A DNA stretch of 64,000 nt from Dactylis glomerata (taxonomy: Eukaryota; Streptophyta; Magnoliopsida; Poales; Poaceae). A model generated the notes under the pieces. The model saw nothing but the letters and a program-made list of their open reading frames with translations, made no database searches and was not told the DNA's origin. The stretch spans positions 3,449,663 through 3,513,662 of the forward strand of contig QXEO01000234.1 in assembly GCA_007115705.1 (NCBI GenBank), written 5' to 3'. This document shows positions 12,507 through 24,860 of this stretch, piece by piece; positions within the stretch are counted from its first letter, which is position 1, and each line of letters starts with the position of its first letter. Both the position numbers and the translations under genes were made by a program.

Positions 12507-14005
12507 TTATACCAGTCTACATTTTCCTTAGCTAAGTGATACATATAGCTACTACAGTAGCAATCTTAAGAGGCAATACGAGGTAAAACTTGGAGATGAT
12601 CTCAAGATTATAGTAAGAGAAAGTGAATTGGATCGTAGTTTGGATCTAATGGTTAATCTTAGAGTATTTTGTCTAAAGTATTTCCTTTGTACCTGAGAAA
12701 ATGTGGAATATCTTAAGACAAAAGTAGTATGGTACAAACCAAACGGTAGAAACCATAGACCAATATTAATATATATTATAGTGTATATTATCAAAGTCTT
12801 AGTACCAGAGATGTATTACTCAAAGTAGTTATTTTAAAGGCTTTTGATACATGAGTGCTATATATATCATTTGGATTCTTGGATCTTTTGGAGTTTCTGT
12901 GTGACTAGATCCAGGCATTAAGTATGAACAGGTGTGCAAATGCATGTTGCTACATCTAGTTCTGCCTTAATGTCATAAATCTAGAGGGAAAAGGGAATAC
13001 GTGTGACAGAGAGACAAGTTACTTATAGAATAGTTATGAAGACTCCAGAAAAGGAGGAAGCCATCAACACAATTTTGAAAGGATAATTCAACCTTCATAG
13101 CCATAGACGGAGAAAGTCTTTGTTCTAGATGACACTGGAATGAAGTATGGATGGGACCACAATAAGTTCTGAGACCATCCATGATACAGAAGGGGTTCAA
13201 AAAAATCTAGGAGTTTACCAATTTAGATAGGCTATTAGTGACCTATATAGAAACCTTTTTAACAACCTAAGGACTCATACTGGGTATCCACAAATGAGTG
13301 GATAGGCAGCAAATTTTCTCGTGAGACCATTAACAGAAAGACAACAGACAGACTAGTAGCCCACCATAAACCCAATTACTAGAAAAGGTAGTGACCACTA
13401 GAAAGTTCCTAAGGTGGAGTGAAAGGTTGACAGATTTGACAAGACCCAAGAACTTGGAATCTTGGAGGAGTACCAAACCAGAGTTGATTGAAACCAAGTC
13501 TCTATAGGAGTAGAATGAGTAGACAAACTCATGGCCACACAAAAGCTAAACCAATACCAAAGTTGGACTTTGTCCAAAGAAATTAGTAAACCATAGATGA
13601 ATCTCTGAGATATTCTTACCTAACTCTATAAAACCCTTAAATAGTATAGTATTGAGATTGGACGGACTTGATTGTCCAGATCCATTCTATCAAGAAAGGC
13701 CAACTAGACTAGTTTATACCAAAGCCATAGTAAGACCAAGACCATATTAGGAAAATCTTGTCATAACAATTGTTTCTACTGGAGCATTAGCTCTTAGACA
13801 AGAAGTGTGAACCTGAACCATAATAAAATGACTCCTGATGATAGGTAGATCCACAACTAGTATTCATAGGTAGAGTAACTATAGTTGGAATCTATAGGAT
13901 CTGTAACCACAACCAGACATTAGGTGAACCACAATTGACACCATAGAAACCATAGATAATAACCACAGATGGTATCACAGGACCAATGGAGGATTAAGGA
14001 GAGGA
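12507..14005 (+). pseudogene. Decayed Gypsy pol tail (integrase remnant)
   Basis: AT-rich and stop-ridden. Around 13240-13320 one frame reads YRNLFNNLRTH followed by GYPQMSG and then a stop, which resembles the plant Gypsy integrase stretch FW..LF..LGT...YHPQTDGQ with a TAG replacing a Gln codon. A purine-rich tract (GGAGGATTAAGGAGAGGA, 13988-14005) precedes an LTR-like start. This is a weak identification and rests on one short motif and the context. Confidence 0.35.
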
Positions 14006-17000
14006 TGTAACATCCCAACATTGAGAAACTCAAAAAGGGTAGAATATAGTTGTGTGCATTGCATCCATGCATATAAAATCTAGGGAAATTTAAAACTTTT
14101 TGTTAGAACCTATTAAGGTGATTGAAGTTCCACTTAAATTGATGAGTTAGGTGTAGGTCATCCAACTTAGGGGCATAAACTTTGAGATGACCTTTGTTAA
14201 GACTCTATCTAGGAGGGTAGAATTAGGACTTGTAAATAGTCTTACACTAGAACACAAGCACATATCTAAGGCCAGAGATCAAAGCCATGCTATTCTTACC
14301 ATATTCTTTCAATCTAAAACATCATCTTTTAGATCATCACTTGAGATTCTTCGAAATCAAGAAACAAGTTAAACCATCTAAGTCTTTTGACTTATTCCTA
14401 ATCTTCTTACCTCACGATCTAATATCATCTAGTCTATGTTGATCTTATCTATTCAAATCATCTGACTCAACCCTTGACCAATGAGTCAACACTCTCATCA
14501 TTCATTCACCTTGGGTACAAGTGAATATAAATCCTTGACAATACCTAGTAAGATCCAACCACTAGAATTTTCCAGAGTAAAGGGGCATCCCATATGTTAG
14601 TTGACCTAAACCAAGCCTCTACACCAAAACCATTCTACCAACAACCAATCACCACCGTATAGTCAAATCTCTTGTCTGGAGAGAAGCCTTACCATAAAGC
14701 TTATAGGAATTACAAGCCACCTTATTTATTCAACGATACACTAGTTCAGGTTTAACACCATCTCAAGTAAGCTTATCACTTAGGAAGCCATTTCAAACTT
14801 GGTAGAAGAATAGTTTAATAATTTTTTAAAATTCAATTCCTTATTACTTAAATTTGTTAGAACAATAGTTAATAAAAAAATGACAAAGTAATATTTTAAT
14901 ATGAGATCAAATAGATTCATGCCTTCTCGAATAGAACCAAACACAATTTTATTCTTGAAGTAAAACAAATCTTGTTGAATTACTATTTTGTGTTAAGTAA
15001 TATTTAAATGTGTAAAAAGATTTTTTTTAGAATGAAAAACTTGAGAATCCTTCTTAGGAATAAAACCTTAAGAACATTTTCAAGTTGATTTTTTAACTAA
15101 GAAAATAAATAAAAATACATTTGTTTTCTTCTGAGTTTACAATATATCCATCTTTACGGCATAGAGAGATTTCACAAAGTTCTGGCTATCTGTGATCCTT
15201 CCGGTGTCCTATTAATTGCTTACCCGGTTGACAGATCAATGATGTGCTTCAGTTTAATGGATCTTTCTATAGTAAAGCAGTATATACCTTGTGATCAAAG
15301 TAGAATGTTTCAAATATGTGAATTTTCCTAAAGTAGGATTTAAAACACTTCTGTAAGGCACCTAGAAAGAGTTTATCAATAAAACCTAAATAGAAAAACC
15401 TAGTAATAATCATTTGAGTGAATCTTAATGAGATGAATTACAAAGGGAAATCAACTCCACTTGGTTTTCCCAATGTTATTTTGCCCGTTAAAAATTACCA
15501 TCCCTTGATTGAAGTGCGGGTAAAACCAAAAGCCTGAGCACTTAGGATCACACATAGTAGAATCATCGGAGGATGATTCTGAGAATTAGAACAATTCCAT
15601 TCATATATTATCCATAACATCTTGACAAGCTTTTCAAACATCAATCCTTACCGGACCGATGAAGTTCTTCCATTTGGATTTTCAACAACTAGAAGACACT
15701 GATTGTATGACCTACAGTCAGGAGGCAAGTTCACTGGATGTCCATTGAATCTTGTAAAAGATATCTTTGGATATTACCCTTCTCCTCTACATTAAAAGAA
15801 AAACTATTTTCTATAAATAAACTAGAGATACTTTGAAATGGTGGGCAATGGAATCATGGTTGTGTCACGAGAGCTAGCTTCTCGAGTGAGTGGAAAGGAT
15901 TCCATTGTACCGGGAAAGTAAAATTAGGACTTAATAACAACTGTACTCAATCATTCCAAGGCGTCATATATACAACGCTGACCATAGAACTTGTTATAGG
16001 ACAAGCGAGTCAGAAGTTACTTCCGAGTTCCATATATCTTTGGAACGTCAATGGGTGGGAGCCCATGGTAAACATCCCTACTCTGTGCTGCAGAGTAACG
16101 GCTATAGTCTTATAGCTGAGAGAGGAATTGATTTGTGTCATTGACTGGATTAGTTGTAATGTGTAGGTTACGGAATAAGATAGTGCTCGACATGATTTAG
16201 CCATACTTGGTAACTGGCCTCATACCTAAGGAAGTGTGAATAGGCAAAAGGGCCAAGGACGTTTGTGGGTAAAGTAGCGACCTCTGCAGAGTGTATAGAA
16301 TCGTGACATATTACTCCCCATTTCGGGAAGGAATTGCGAATGCAGCATGGAAAGGAAATATCAAAAAGTTCTAACAACCCGTGAAGGCTGATGAACATAG
16401 ATTTTCATAATATAAAACTTGACTGCTACACTTATAAAACTGACACAACCTAGGACCTTCACCTATAGCTATGGCTGGAGTGTTGAACTTATATTTAGAA
16501 CTTGCTGAGTACGTCTGTACTCAATCTATCTTCTTATCCCTTGCTAGACTTTGGAGTAGCCGTGGGCATCCAAAGGCATTAGGTCAAGCTGAAGGGCCCT
16601 ACTTCGAGGAGTGAGGATCAGATGACTACCACCCAGAGTGAAGGACCATCTCGAAGACCATGAAGATATAGCTGAACCATAGACTAGGTCAATTCCCCAA
16701 ACTATTGCACCTATCCATATAGAACATTGCTCAAGTAGCAATTACAACCTCGTAGGATCGAGATAAGGCACGTACAATGGGGTGACGTCAGTCTTCCCTT
16801 AGAGATGCCACATATAATTTTTACTTAGCTGGAGGAGAGAGAATAAGAAAGAAAAGGTTGCCTTCTCTTAGCTAAGGGATGATCTCTTAGAAAATAAGAG
16901 AAAGTTATTTCATGCATTGTACCACTTGCCTTCCCTTAGGCAATTACTTTCTTACTAAAAATAGCTATTTCTTATAAATTGTTAGAGATGACAATAAGAG

Positions 17001-17340
17001 ACAATGCATCGTACAAATTATTTTTAGTGCTTTCTCTAGATGATGTGGAGGGCTAAGAGAAGGCATGTCTTCTCTACCATTGTACATGCCCTAAGGTCTC
17101 GTCGTGTCGTAGTCGACGAGTTGCTTCTTTTGGCTTTTGGTATGAAAAGAGCTTACCTGACAAGCTTATGTGTCAAGGTAGTTCTAGGATCGTTTGATCC
17201 ATTTGATATTAATAAAATAGTCAGACCTTGGATTTGCTATGTTTTTGTTGTACTATTATGTTGGGTGTAATATTCGTGGAACAAGTATTCCGGGAGTGTT
17301 ATGCCAATGAATTGTGTACTACATCATGCAGTGGTATGCT
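14006..17340 (+). mobile_element. Decayed Gypsy 3' LTR (end uncertain), with nested MITE
   Basis: Starts TGTAACATCCCAACATTG directly after a purine-rich tract. It contains phrases common in Triticeae Gypsy LTRs, such as AGTAGCGACCTCTGCAGAG near 16270 and GCTGAGTACGTCTGTACTC near 16503. An AATAAAAT signal lies at 17212. The Harbinger MITE at 16767-17091 interrupts it. The right end was not fixed; no 5-bp duplication was found. No gene is visible. Confidence 0.45.
16767..17091. mobile_element. PIF/Harbinger-type MITE
   Basis: 325-bp element with inverted ends GGCACGTACAATGG and CCATTGTACATGCCC, flanked by the 3-bp duplication TAA (16764-16766 and 17092-17094). The ends and duplication fit the GGGCATGTACAATGG Harbinger MITE family of grasses. 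Confidence 0.75.
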
Positions 17341-17390
17341 AGGTCACCGCAGTGTTCAACCAAGGCTCATGTTTCTGTCCGATCAAAGTA

Positions 17391-17559
17391 CTCCCTCCGT
17401 TTCAAATAAGGTATTTTGGCCTTTATCTGACACTATATATCTAGACATGTTTTAGTGTATAGGTTGAAAACAAGAGGAGTGAACCTAATACTAAAAGACA
17501 TCTAGATATATGTATATCAGAAATAGGCTAAAACATCTTATATTTTGGAACGGAGGGAG
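17391..17559. mobile_element. Stowaway MITE
   Basis: Ends CTCCCTCCGTTTCAAATAAG and its approximate inverse ending CGGAGGGAG, flanked by TA (17389-17390, 17560-17561). Mariner/Stowaway type; it folds into one long imperfect hairpin. Confidence 0.9.
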
Positions 17560-17646
17560 TATGTGAGCGTTGATCGTCATCAAATCCAACAAGGTGGGAT
17601 CGGCCAAATGGAGCCAGCCATCCGTTTCCGTGGTTTAATTATATGC

Positions 17647-17790
17647 CCCCTTTGTTCCAAGTTACTCATCAATGATCTCTAGCAATATTTTTGTGTGTCT
17701 ATTTATGTATGTATCTAGACATGTTTCTATATGTACATATGTGCATGTAAATCTAAATAAGTTTCATGCAATTATTTTGGAATGGAGGGA
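17647..17790. mobile_element. Degenerate Stowaway-like MITE
   Basis: CCCCCTTTGTTCCAAGTTAC at the left and TTTTGGAATGGAGGGAGGG at the right resemble eroded Stowaway ends. No clean TA duplication was confirmed. Confidence 0.35.
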
Positions 17791-17834
17791 GGGAGTCCGT
17801 ATAAAAATAATCAAGCCACCAACGACACCTAACA

Positions 17835-18210
17835 AGAAAAAACAGCCATATATGGATGGAACCCGTACCCATTGGGTGCGGGTGGAACTTAACCAAACTC
17901 ACGCCCGCATCCTAAAATTATACTCTCCATTGTACCGACACCCATACTTGGGTATAGATTTTCACCCATACTTATACCCGACCGGGTACAAAAAACCCAT
18001 GAATAATACTCACCCATCAGTAAAAAATATAGCAACACAACAAGGCAATATAATAGCACAACATATAAGAAAAACAACATTGTACATATTATCCATTCAC
18101 ATATATATGAAAGTAAACAACAAAACATTACAGACATATGAAAAGAAATAGCAAAACAACACACATATATAAAAAATAGCAAAGCAGACCCTATAATATA
18201 GAGGGGCCTA
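17835..18210. mobile_element. hAT-like fragment (possible)
   Basis: Contains alternating ACCCGTACCCATTGGGTGCGGG and CCCATACTTGGGTATAG motifs like those in the GGGTACCC-rich hAT family of grasses, and resembles the small element at 42522. Ends and duplication were not found. The frames here, including 17672-18151, are not convincing genes. Confidence 0.25.
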
Positions 18211-18889
18211 TGTGTCATATACTAAGATAGCGCACCGATGCTGATGATGCTCCAACGACCGCCTCACCACACCACCCTCTCACAATCTCAGTCGCAGCCG
18301 GTCCGGCACTGCCCCTGGCATCTCCTCCAAGCCCCCAACAACGAACTTGCATTGCTTGCACACAACTCACTTTAGCTAAAACAATGTTTTCTCCATTGCT
18401 ACTCCCTCGCGCTTACAGTGGCTTTGCCGATATTGTCTCGTGTGGTGGGGTAGTCGATGATTGTAGAGGTAAGGAGGAAGACATGGCATACTAAGATTGT
18501 TTGGACAGAAAAAATGGGAGTGGAATAAGAACTCTCTCTCTCTCGATCGATAGGGACCAGAACAATTCAACGCATGACTGATGAGTGCATTTTCCTTATG
18601 CTTTTATATAAGTAGTGTTAAGATTTTGATATTATACCGCGCTCGCCCTCGCGCGCAACTATTAAGCCTGTTTCACCAGGATCCCAAAAATAAAAAGGTT
18701 GATGGACAAATAAATTAAAGAGATTATTTTTGGACATAAACATGATGATTGGAGTGAATAAAAGGCTTCCAAACAGCCACCCACCAATGACCCACAAGTA
18801 TAGGGAACTTTTTCCAAATGGGGAGAAACCCCCAGCTTCTACATCATGTGATAAATATGGCCATTTATTGCAAAGTTTAAGTATCCGTA

Positions 18890-19640
18890 TTAGTACCAAA
18901 AAATTATAACTTAAGGATCATATATGTTTGATTCAAATATCAACCATCTAAATAGGATAACAACAACATAGCTAGACATTGGTCAATCTCTTAAAAGCCA
19001 CCAAGTAGCTTGGTTGTAGAAATCCTAACCATCAGCAGACGGTTGCATCTAGTAATCATAACTTCCCGATGGTCTTTTGGAAACAAGAGGGACCATTCTA
19101 GATTCAATGTGTATCCATATGGATAACTTGTATAAAATTTGAGTTACCAACATTGTTAAAGATAATATTATTCTTACTTTTTCAAATCGACCAATACAAA
19201 GCAGACACTCCAATTCAAACTCTAGCTATTATTTTGTTGTCGATGCCATTTAACCAATTCCCAAACATATACTTTTTTTTGATGAGGTACACCTGTAGGC
19301 ATACATTACTTGTATTCATAAACATAACAATACATAGTTGGTACGCATACAAGCAACACAACACAACATAAGAAGGATACAGACGAGTAAACTGCTATAA
19401 ACTACCATCACCGCAACTACCAAGCACACAAGTCCATCACCGTCGCCGAAGAAGAAGAAGAGCACCATCAGTCGGTCCACTTTTTAGCGCTGAAGAAACC
19501 TTTAGCCAGGAGGCGTTAATTCCCAAACATATACTTGATATTAGTAGGAGATATTCTAAGTATAGGGGATCTATTATAGTACCTTTCGCTAAGTAATGAG
19601 TGTTGGACCGACAAGAAGCTAAAGAAATTAGTTCGTTAGT
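18890..19640 (-). mobile_element. LINE remnant (minus strand)
   Basis: Clearly homologous by eye to 41870-42250, a LINE 3' region: shared order of GTATCCATATGGATAA-like, CAACATTGTTAAAGATAAT-like and AATTCCCAAACATATACTTG-like motifs. It is interrupted by a small retroposon at 19274-19517. Frames are destroyed. Confidence 0.6.
19274..19517 (-). mobile_element. Short retroposon with oligo-T end
   Basis: About 244 bp starting with a T run (the minus-strand poly-A tail) and flanked by an 18-bp direct repeat, AATTCCCAAACATATACT (19256-19273 and 19518-19535). The long duplication and A tail indicate LINE-machinery insertion of a truncated LINE, SINE or transcript. The source is not recognised. Confidence 0.75.
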
Positions 19641-21120
19641 TTGAAAATAACAATAAAAGATGCAAATGGTTTTAGGTGTTTTGGGTATAAGCAGGAAGAA
19701 ATTAAAAACAAGTACAGTAAGTGAAGCAAGTAACTAAAGCAACAAGTAATAAACTCTTTTCAGAGAAAGCTCAATTTTCTATGCATAGAGGACAAGCTTG
19801 AGTGTGCAATTATGTGAGGCAAACGCTCCCATGGTAGACATGGATTAACTTAGCACTTAGATTTGGACATGGTAAATATTTTGCCAAGTTCTAGTCTTTT
19901 CGACAAAATCATAATTAGGTGCAGCCATTATCATACGTAATTGCATCTCTACTGAGTGATCGTAAGGCCACTAATGTGTGTAAGCAAATAATTTGTTAAT
20001 ATTATATGAATTTGCACATAAGAAAATACAATTACACAATAATGAAAAAATAGGATGGTAGGAAAAATAACACACACAAAAACCTAGGTGAAAAGGGCCC
20101 AACCAAAACACAGAAGTAAAAAAATTAAAAGACCTAACAGTTAGAACAATTAAGTCTCGCCATTAGCGAAAATAACTAGAAACAAAAAATCTAATAACCA
20201 AAATAATAAGCCCACCATAAACTTACTCTTCACATTAACAATAATCATATAACCAACGACCGAGCTAAGGTATTTCTGTGTTAACCAAGAACTAACTACC
20301 AGGTTAGAGAAAATTGCAACACAACTCGTTCTGGTCGCACTTCTTTGCCAAAAGTGCAATGGGATGTGAGTTGAACTGTGGTTGCTAGTATAGGTCAACG
20401 GTGATGCTAGTATAGGTCGACGATGATGCTACCGTAGATGCTGCATATGGAAGATAATGTACTACCTACGGTTGTCGAGAGTGCTACCAAGTGTGCTCCG
20501 TGTTGTTACAAGCTGGGGTCGTGATTTGGAATTTTGCTGTTACCGGCAACGATTTACTACATACCTATATTTGTTTTTGCTACAACTATTTTGGGGGTTT
20601 GTTATAATAATATAAATTTGTTGGTACGAGGTTTTCGACGAGAGTCTCTGACAAAGTCGGTTTTTGTAATGGTAACATAATTTTTTTTAATCTGACGAAG
20701 TCTGCAACGAAATCGTTTTTGCTACAATAATAAAAGTTCTCCGATGCGGTCACCACTGAAGTCTCCGACGAGATCTGTGTTCTACTTTAATTTCATACAT
20801 GAATCGTTTTCTGCTACAAGAAGAAAAAGCGGAATAGTTTTTTTGTTACATGAAAGTAAAAGTGGGCTTGAGATAGAAGTGGCTAATGGAGGGGGAGGAT
20901 ATTTTCCCTAGGGACGCTCAGCAGTGCTCCTCTCGAATCCGTAGGATGCCTTTGGGCGGAAAATGTATCAAAGGCGAAGGCGCGGGTACGTGGCCACTCT
21001 CCTAGCCGTCCGATTGATCCTCGCCCTGAGAGAAATGCACGTGGCCTGGAACGACGCGAGGCGAAGCGCGCGCCGCATCCTCTCCTCTGCCACACAAACT
21101 TCACTCTGCTCTGCCACTCC
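19640..21120. other. Intergenic region upstream of the chloride channel gene
   Basis: AT-rich, with no gene seen. 20500-20880 has repeated phrases (TTTTGCTACAA; CCGACGA and CGACGAGA) typical of a decayed DNA transposon, but no ends were identified. From about 20885 the composition shifts to GC-rich, consistent with the gene's proximal promoter and 5' UTR. Confidence 0.5.
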
Positions 21121-21124
21121 GGCG

Positions 21125-21133
21125 ATGGCCTGA
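21125..21133 (+). promoter_or_regulatory. Minimal upstream ORF (Met-Ala-stop)
   Basis: ATG GCC TGA lies 64 bases before the main start codon in the likely 5' UTR. Its own context (CGGCGATGG) is reasonably strong. It would act on translation only if transcription starts upstream of 21125. Confidence 0.4.
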
Positions 21134-21196
21134 CTCCTGAGCCCTGCGAGGAGGAATCAATCCCCTTCCCCTCCTCCCGCCGCCCGGGGCCCGGCC

Positions 21197-23813
21197 ATGG
21201 CGGCGAGGCCGCCGCCCAGGCCATCCTCGACCACCCAACGCCGCCACCACCACCCGGCGGCATCCAATCCCACCCGCCGCCACCTCCACATCGCCCGCTG
21301 CTTCCCCGACCAGCTCCCCAAACCCCCGTCCCCCAACCAAACCCCAAACCCGCTCCTCTCCCTCCTCACCGCCGTCCCCGACTGGGCCGACGCGGTCTCG
21401 GAGCGGCGCATCCGCGAGCCGCGGCCGCTCTACACGCACGAGCAGTGGCGGGAGCACCGCAGCTCGCTGCGCCACCTGCGGCACCTGCTCTCCTCGCTCT
21501 CCTCCCGGGTCATCCTCTCCCTCGTCCCGCCCGTCTCCGCCTTCACCGCCTTCGCCGCCGCCGTCGCCACCTACAACACGCTCGTCCCGGACTACGCGCT
21601 CACCGCCTCCTCTCTCCCCTACCAGCTCACCGCCCCGGCGCTCGCCCTCCTCCTCGTCTTCCGCACCGAGGCCTCCTACGCGAGGTTTGATGAGGGACGG
21701 AAGGCCTGGATGCGCGTGCTCGCCGGCGCCGCCGAGCTCGCCGGGATGGTCATGCACCGTGGCGGGGACGAGCGTGGGGACGAGGAGCCCGGGAGGGGCG
21801 CGCTCCTTAACTACATCCTCGCATTCCCAGTCGCCCTCAAGGTGAGACATTCTTTGCGCTGCTTGTGAGTGAGTGAGCCCGTGTTAACTAATTGCTTCGA
21901 CTCAGCAATCAAAATGATCCTTTCTACTTGTAAGCTTTGGTTGATATGAATTTAGGCTCAATGAACATGTATCTAGTGTACCGTAATGCACTCGACTCGC
22001 TTATGACTTTACTGGATTCAGTACCGATATAGTATCACCAGACTGCCCTGAAAACGCTATTAATTAATTCATGCAAAAGCTTGTCCTGTAAACGCTATTA
22101 GTTTCCGGATTTGGTATCACTAGACGTGCTGTAGTGTAATGTAAGGCACTATCTTGTGGCTCCCTGGAGACGCATCAATTCTTTATAATTTGAAATGGTA
22201 GCTTTTGGCTTTTGCAATGGATTTTGTACTTGAAACTGAGATATGCTGTCCATCGTTATGCCTGTTCTGGAAAAACTTTGCTTGATATGAATGAAGAGTG
22301 TACAAACATATAGTGTAAGGCGGTATGGTTTTACTTAAATTGGTACAGGTTCAGTAAGGACTGCCCTAGAAGTCTGGAATTTCATCAATTCGTTCGTTCT
22401 AAGTGGTAGTTTTTGCTCTTCCAATTGATTGTGTCCTTGTAAAACTTGTTCTGTTTACATTCATGTGCACATACTTGCATGGATATGTCCTTATTATTTG
22501 ATCTGCTTACATTGATGTGCACCCACTTGCAATAGTTCCCTGATTTGTGTGGAGGTGATTATGAGTAGATGCTTCATCCCATTAGTTATTACTTATGCTC
22601 ATGCACATGCTTCAGATTATATTCTGTACCCTGTAGTGTATAAACATGACTGGACCAAACTTTGGAATAGCTGTTACCCTGTTACTGTTTGTTTTCACTC
22701 CTCTACCCTCTACTGCGATTTAATGTTGCACTTATGTTTTTTGTTTCAGTGTCATATAACGAGCAACTCTGACATAAGAAAGGACCTTCAGGACTTGCTC
22801 GCAGAGGACGACTTAAACGTCGTTCTTAGCTCAAACCACCGACCTCGTTGCATCATTGAGTTCATTTCGCAGAGTCTTCAGATATTGGATTTTGGGGAAC
22901 AAAGGCGCAGCGTCATGGTAGCCTATTATGTTGATCATTCTACAAATCCTCTCTGAAATCATTATGTAATCTAAACCCTAATACTAGTTATTTTCTTGGC
23001 TGTAGGAGTCTAAACTGTCTTGTTTTCTTGAAGGGATTTGTGTTTGCGAGCAGATCATCGGCATTCCTGTCCCTTTGTCGTACACTAGGCTTACTTCGAG
23101 ATTTCTTGTTCTGTGGCATCTTACTCTTCCAATAATATTGTGGACGGAATGTAAATGGATAGTCGTTCCAGCTACTTTTGTCAGTGCCGCCTCTTTATTC
23201 TGCATTGAGGAAGTAAGTCTCTACCTATTTTCACCCCATAAAAAATGGTTCCATGTCAAACCTGTTCATAAATAGTGATATCTAGCTAACTGCTGCAGAC
23301 TGTTTTGGGTGGCTTGATATATGCATGATGATCAATGAGCTGATAGATGCTTCTCTGAAATTTCTATAGATGTGAGCCTAGATCCTAGTTAATATGATTG
23401 TTTCTTATTTCTGTTACACTTTAAGTATTCTCTGATCATAGACTTATGATACCCAAGAGGATACTAAAGCAGACAACGTTGCAGCATTCCTGCTTCATCT
23501 GTTTGTTATATAGTGTTTCCGAACTCACTTCCTCTCATCAGTTACCTGTATTTTCCCCCCTTTCTCCTACCCTACACCACTAACACCATGTACATTCCAG
23601 GTCGGTGTTCTCATCGAGGAGCCGTTCCCGATGCTAGCCTTGGATGCGCAGTGCAAGCAGCTCCACGACAGCATGCGCGACATGATGTCGGTGCAAGACT
23701 TGGTCCGCAGGCGGCTGCAGGCCACCAAGGCCAATGGCCGAGGACGCGCTAGACTTCCACAGAATGGCTGGCCCGGCTCGAAAACCAAAACCGAGCAAGT
23801 CAAGGTCGATTGA
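21197..23813 (+). CDS. VCCN1: Bestrophin-family voltage-dependent chloride channel (VCCN1-like), 4 exons
   Basis: Exons 21197-21841, 22750-22917, 23006-23212 and 23601-23813; all introns are GT-AG and each exon is a whole number of codons, giving 410 residues. Arabidopsis VCCN1 is a thylakoid membrane anion channel of similar length that tunes proton motive force in changing light. Visible here: a Ser/Arg/His/Pro-rich N-terminus of about 50 residues that looks like a chloroplast transit peptide; a hydrophobic segment near 104-126; the bestrophin signature region near 140-175 (LLLVFRTEASYARFDEGRKAW minus its ends); a soluble middle region with NHRPRCIIEFIS; a second membrane pair near 306-336 in exon 3; and IEEPFPMLALDAQCKQLH near the C-terminus, conserved in the family. 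The start is the first ATG of the long frame in a GCCATGGCG context. No lesion was seen, so it is probably functional. Confidence 0.9.
21955..22540 (+). repeat. Intron 1 repeat units of the channel gene
   Basis: Intron 1 (21842-22749) contains two related stretches, about 21955-22145 and 22255-22440. They share ATGAACATGTA-, CCGTAATGCACTC-, TTATGACTTTACTG- and CTGGAAAAACTTTGCTTG-like phrases. Similar units recur downstream of the gene at 24290-24860. Origin not recognised; possibly a transposon fragment multiplied with the locus. Confidence 0.5.
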
Positions 23814-24200
23814 ACAGGCTGCAGATCATTCAAGAAACACATTTGGAAGCGACTGAATTGTTCATGGTGTGTATCATGCCTATGTGGTGCAGTCCCACTT
23901 CCAGATAGACAACGAACAACAGCTTTCTAGGTCCATGTTGGTCCATTTATTGTGGCTGAGTGGGGTTTGTGCTCTGAGTAAGCTCACAGTGAAGCAGAAT
24001 GAATAAAGTGTGGTTTGGAACTGCTGTAGTGTAGTGCAGCTCCTAATCACTTGACTAGGTAAGGTAAGGTGTACGAGCAGCAGTATCTGGTGCATGCGCA
24101 ATAATCTGGATCCTGCCTAGAGAAATGTAGCTCTATCGTGGTTTGTATATAGTTTCGTGAGCTATGCCTATGTATCTGTGGAACTGTACTCAGTGTGCTG
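23814..24200 (+). other. 3' UTR and downstream region of the channel gene
   Basis: Not coding. The stretch to about 24170 is matched by 60962-61380 after the broken exon copy. No clear AATAAA signal; a GAATAAAG occurs at 23999. Confidence 0.5.
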
Positions 24201-24289
24201 ATATTCTAGGATTTACTTTGGCTCTACTGTGAAGTCACAAAATATTAAAGTGAGGCAATACCGTGTTGGTTGTGCTCTCCTTGTTATTT

Positions 24290-24860
24290 GGGCAGTGGTT
24301 CAAGCTTCTGACGGCTCTATGAACATGAATGTAGTGAACCGTAATGCACTCAGTACACTCTCTTACGAATTTACTGAATTCAGTACAGATTTAGAATCAC
24401 TAGACTCCCTTGAAAATGCTATTAATTCATTCAATTCAAATGGTGCTTGTAATTTGGATATGATGCTCGTCCTTGTGCCTGTCCTGGAAAAGCTTTGCTT
24501 TTACTTGGAATGAATGAAGAATCTATGAACATGCATGTAGTCTACTGTAATCCACTCTCTTATGACTTCACTGAAATCAGTACAGATTTAGTATACTAGA
24601 CTGTCCTGGAATTGCATCGGTTGGTTCATTCATTTCAAGTGGTATCTCTAGGCTCTTGCACTTGATCATGTCCCTGCACAAATTGTTCTGCTTCCATTGA
24701 TGTCCACCTAGCTACTTGCAACGATCCTGTGTAGCAGTAATTACTACTTAAAGGACATCAAGCCTTGCACGAGTGAAAGTGGGATACGCTGTTCGTATTT
24801 ATTTCGTTATGCTTGTCCCAGGAAAAGCGTTGCTTGATACTGAAGAATCTACAAGCATGC
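24290..24860 (+). repeat. Downstream repeats related to intron 1
   Basis: Two or three tandem-like copies (about 24290-24510, 24515-24700, and a shorter piece near 24800-24860) of the unit found in intron 1 of the channel gene. Shared phrases include GAACATGAATGTAGTG, TTCAGTACAGATTTAG and CCTGGAAAAGCTTTGCTT. The frame at 24229-24513 is not a gene. Confidence 0.5.

Noticed and set aside
17672..18151. 159-codon frame, Thr/His/Asn-rich
   Set aside because: Spans MITE-like and hAT-like debris; no domain and no promoter or splice signals.
21101..21850. 249-codon minus-strand frame
   Set aside because: It overlaps exon 1 of the channel gene; GC-rich third positions on the coding strand keep the opposite strand open. 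No domain.
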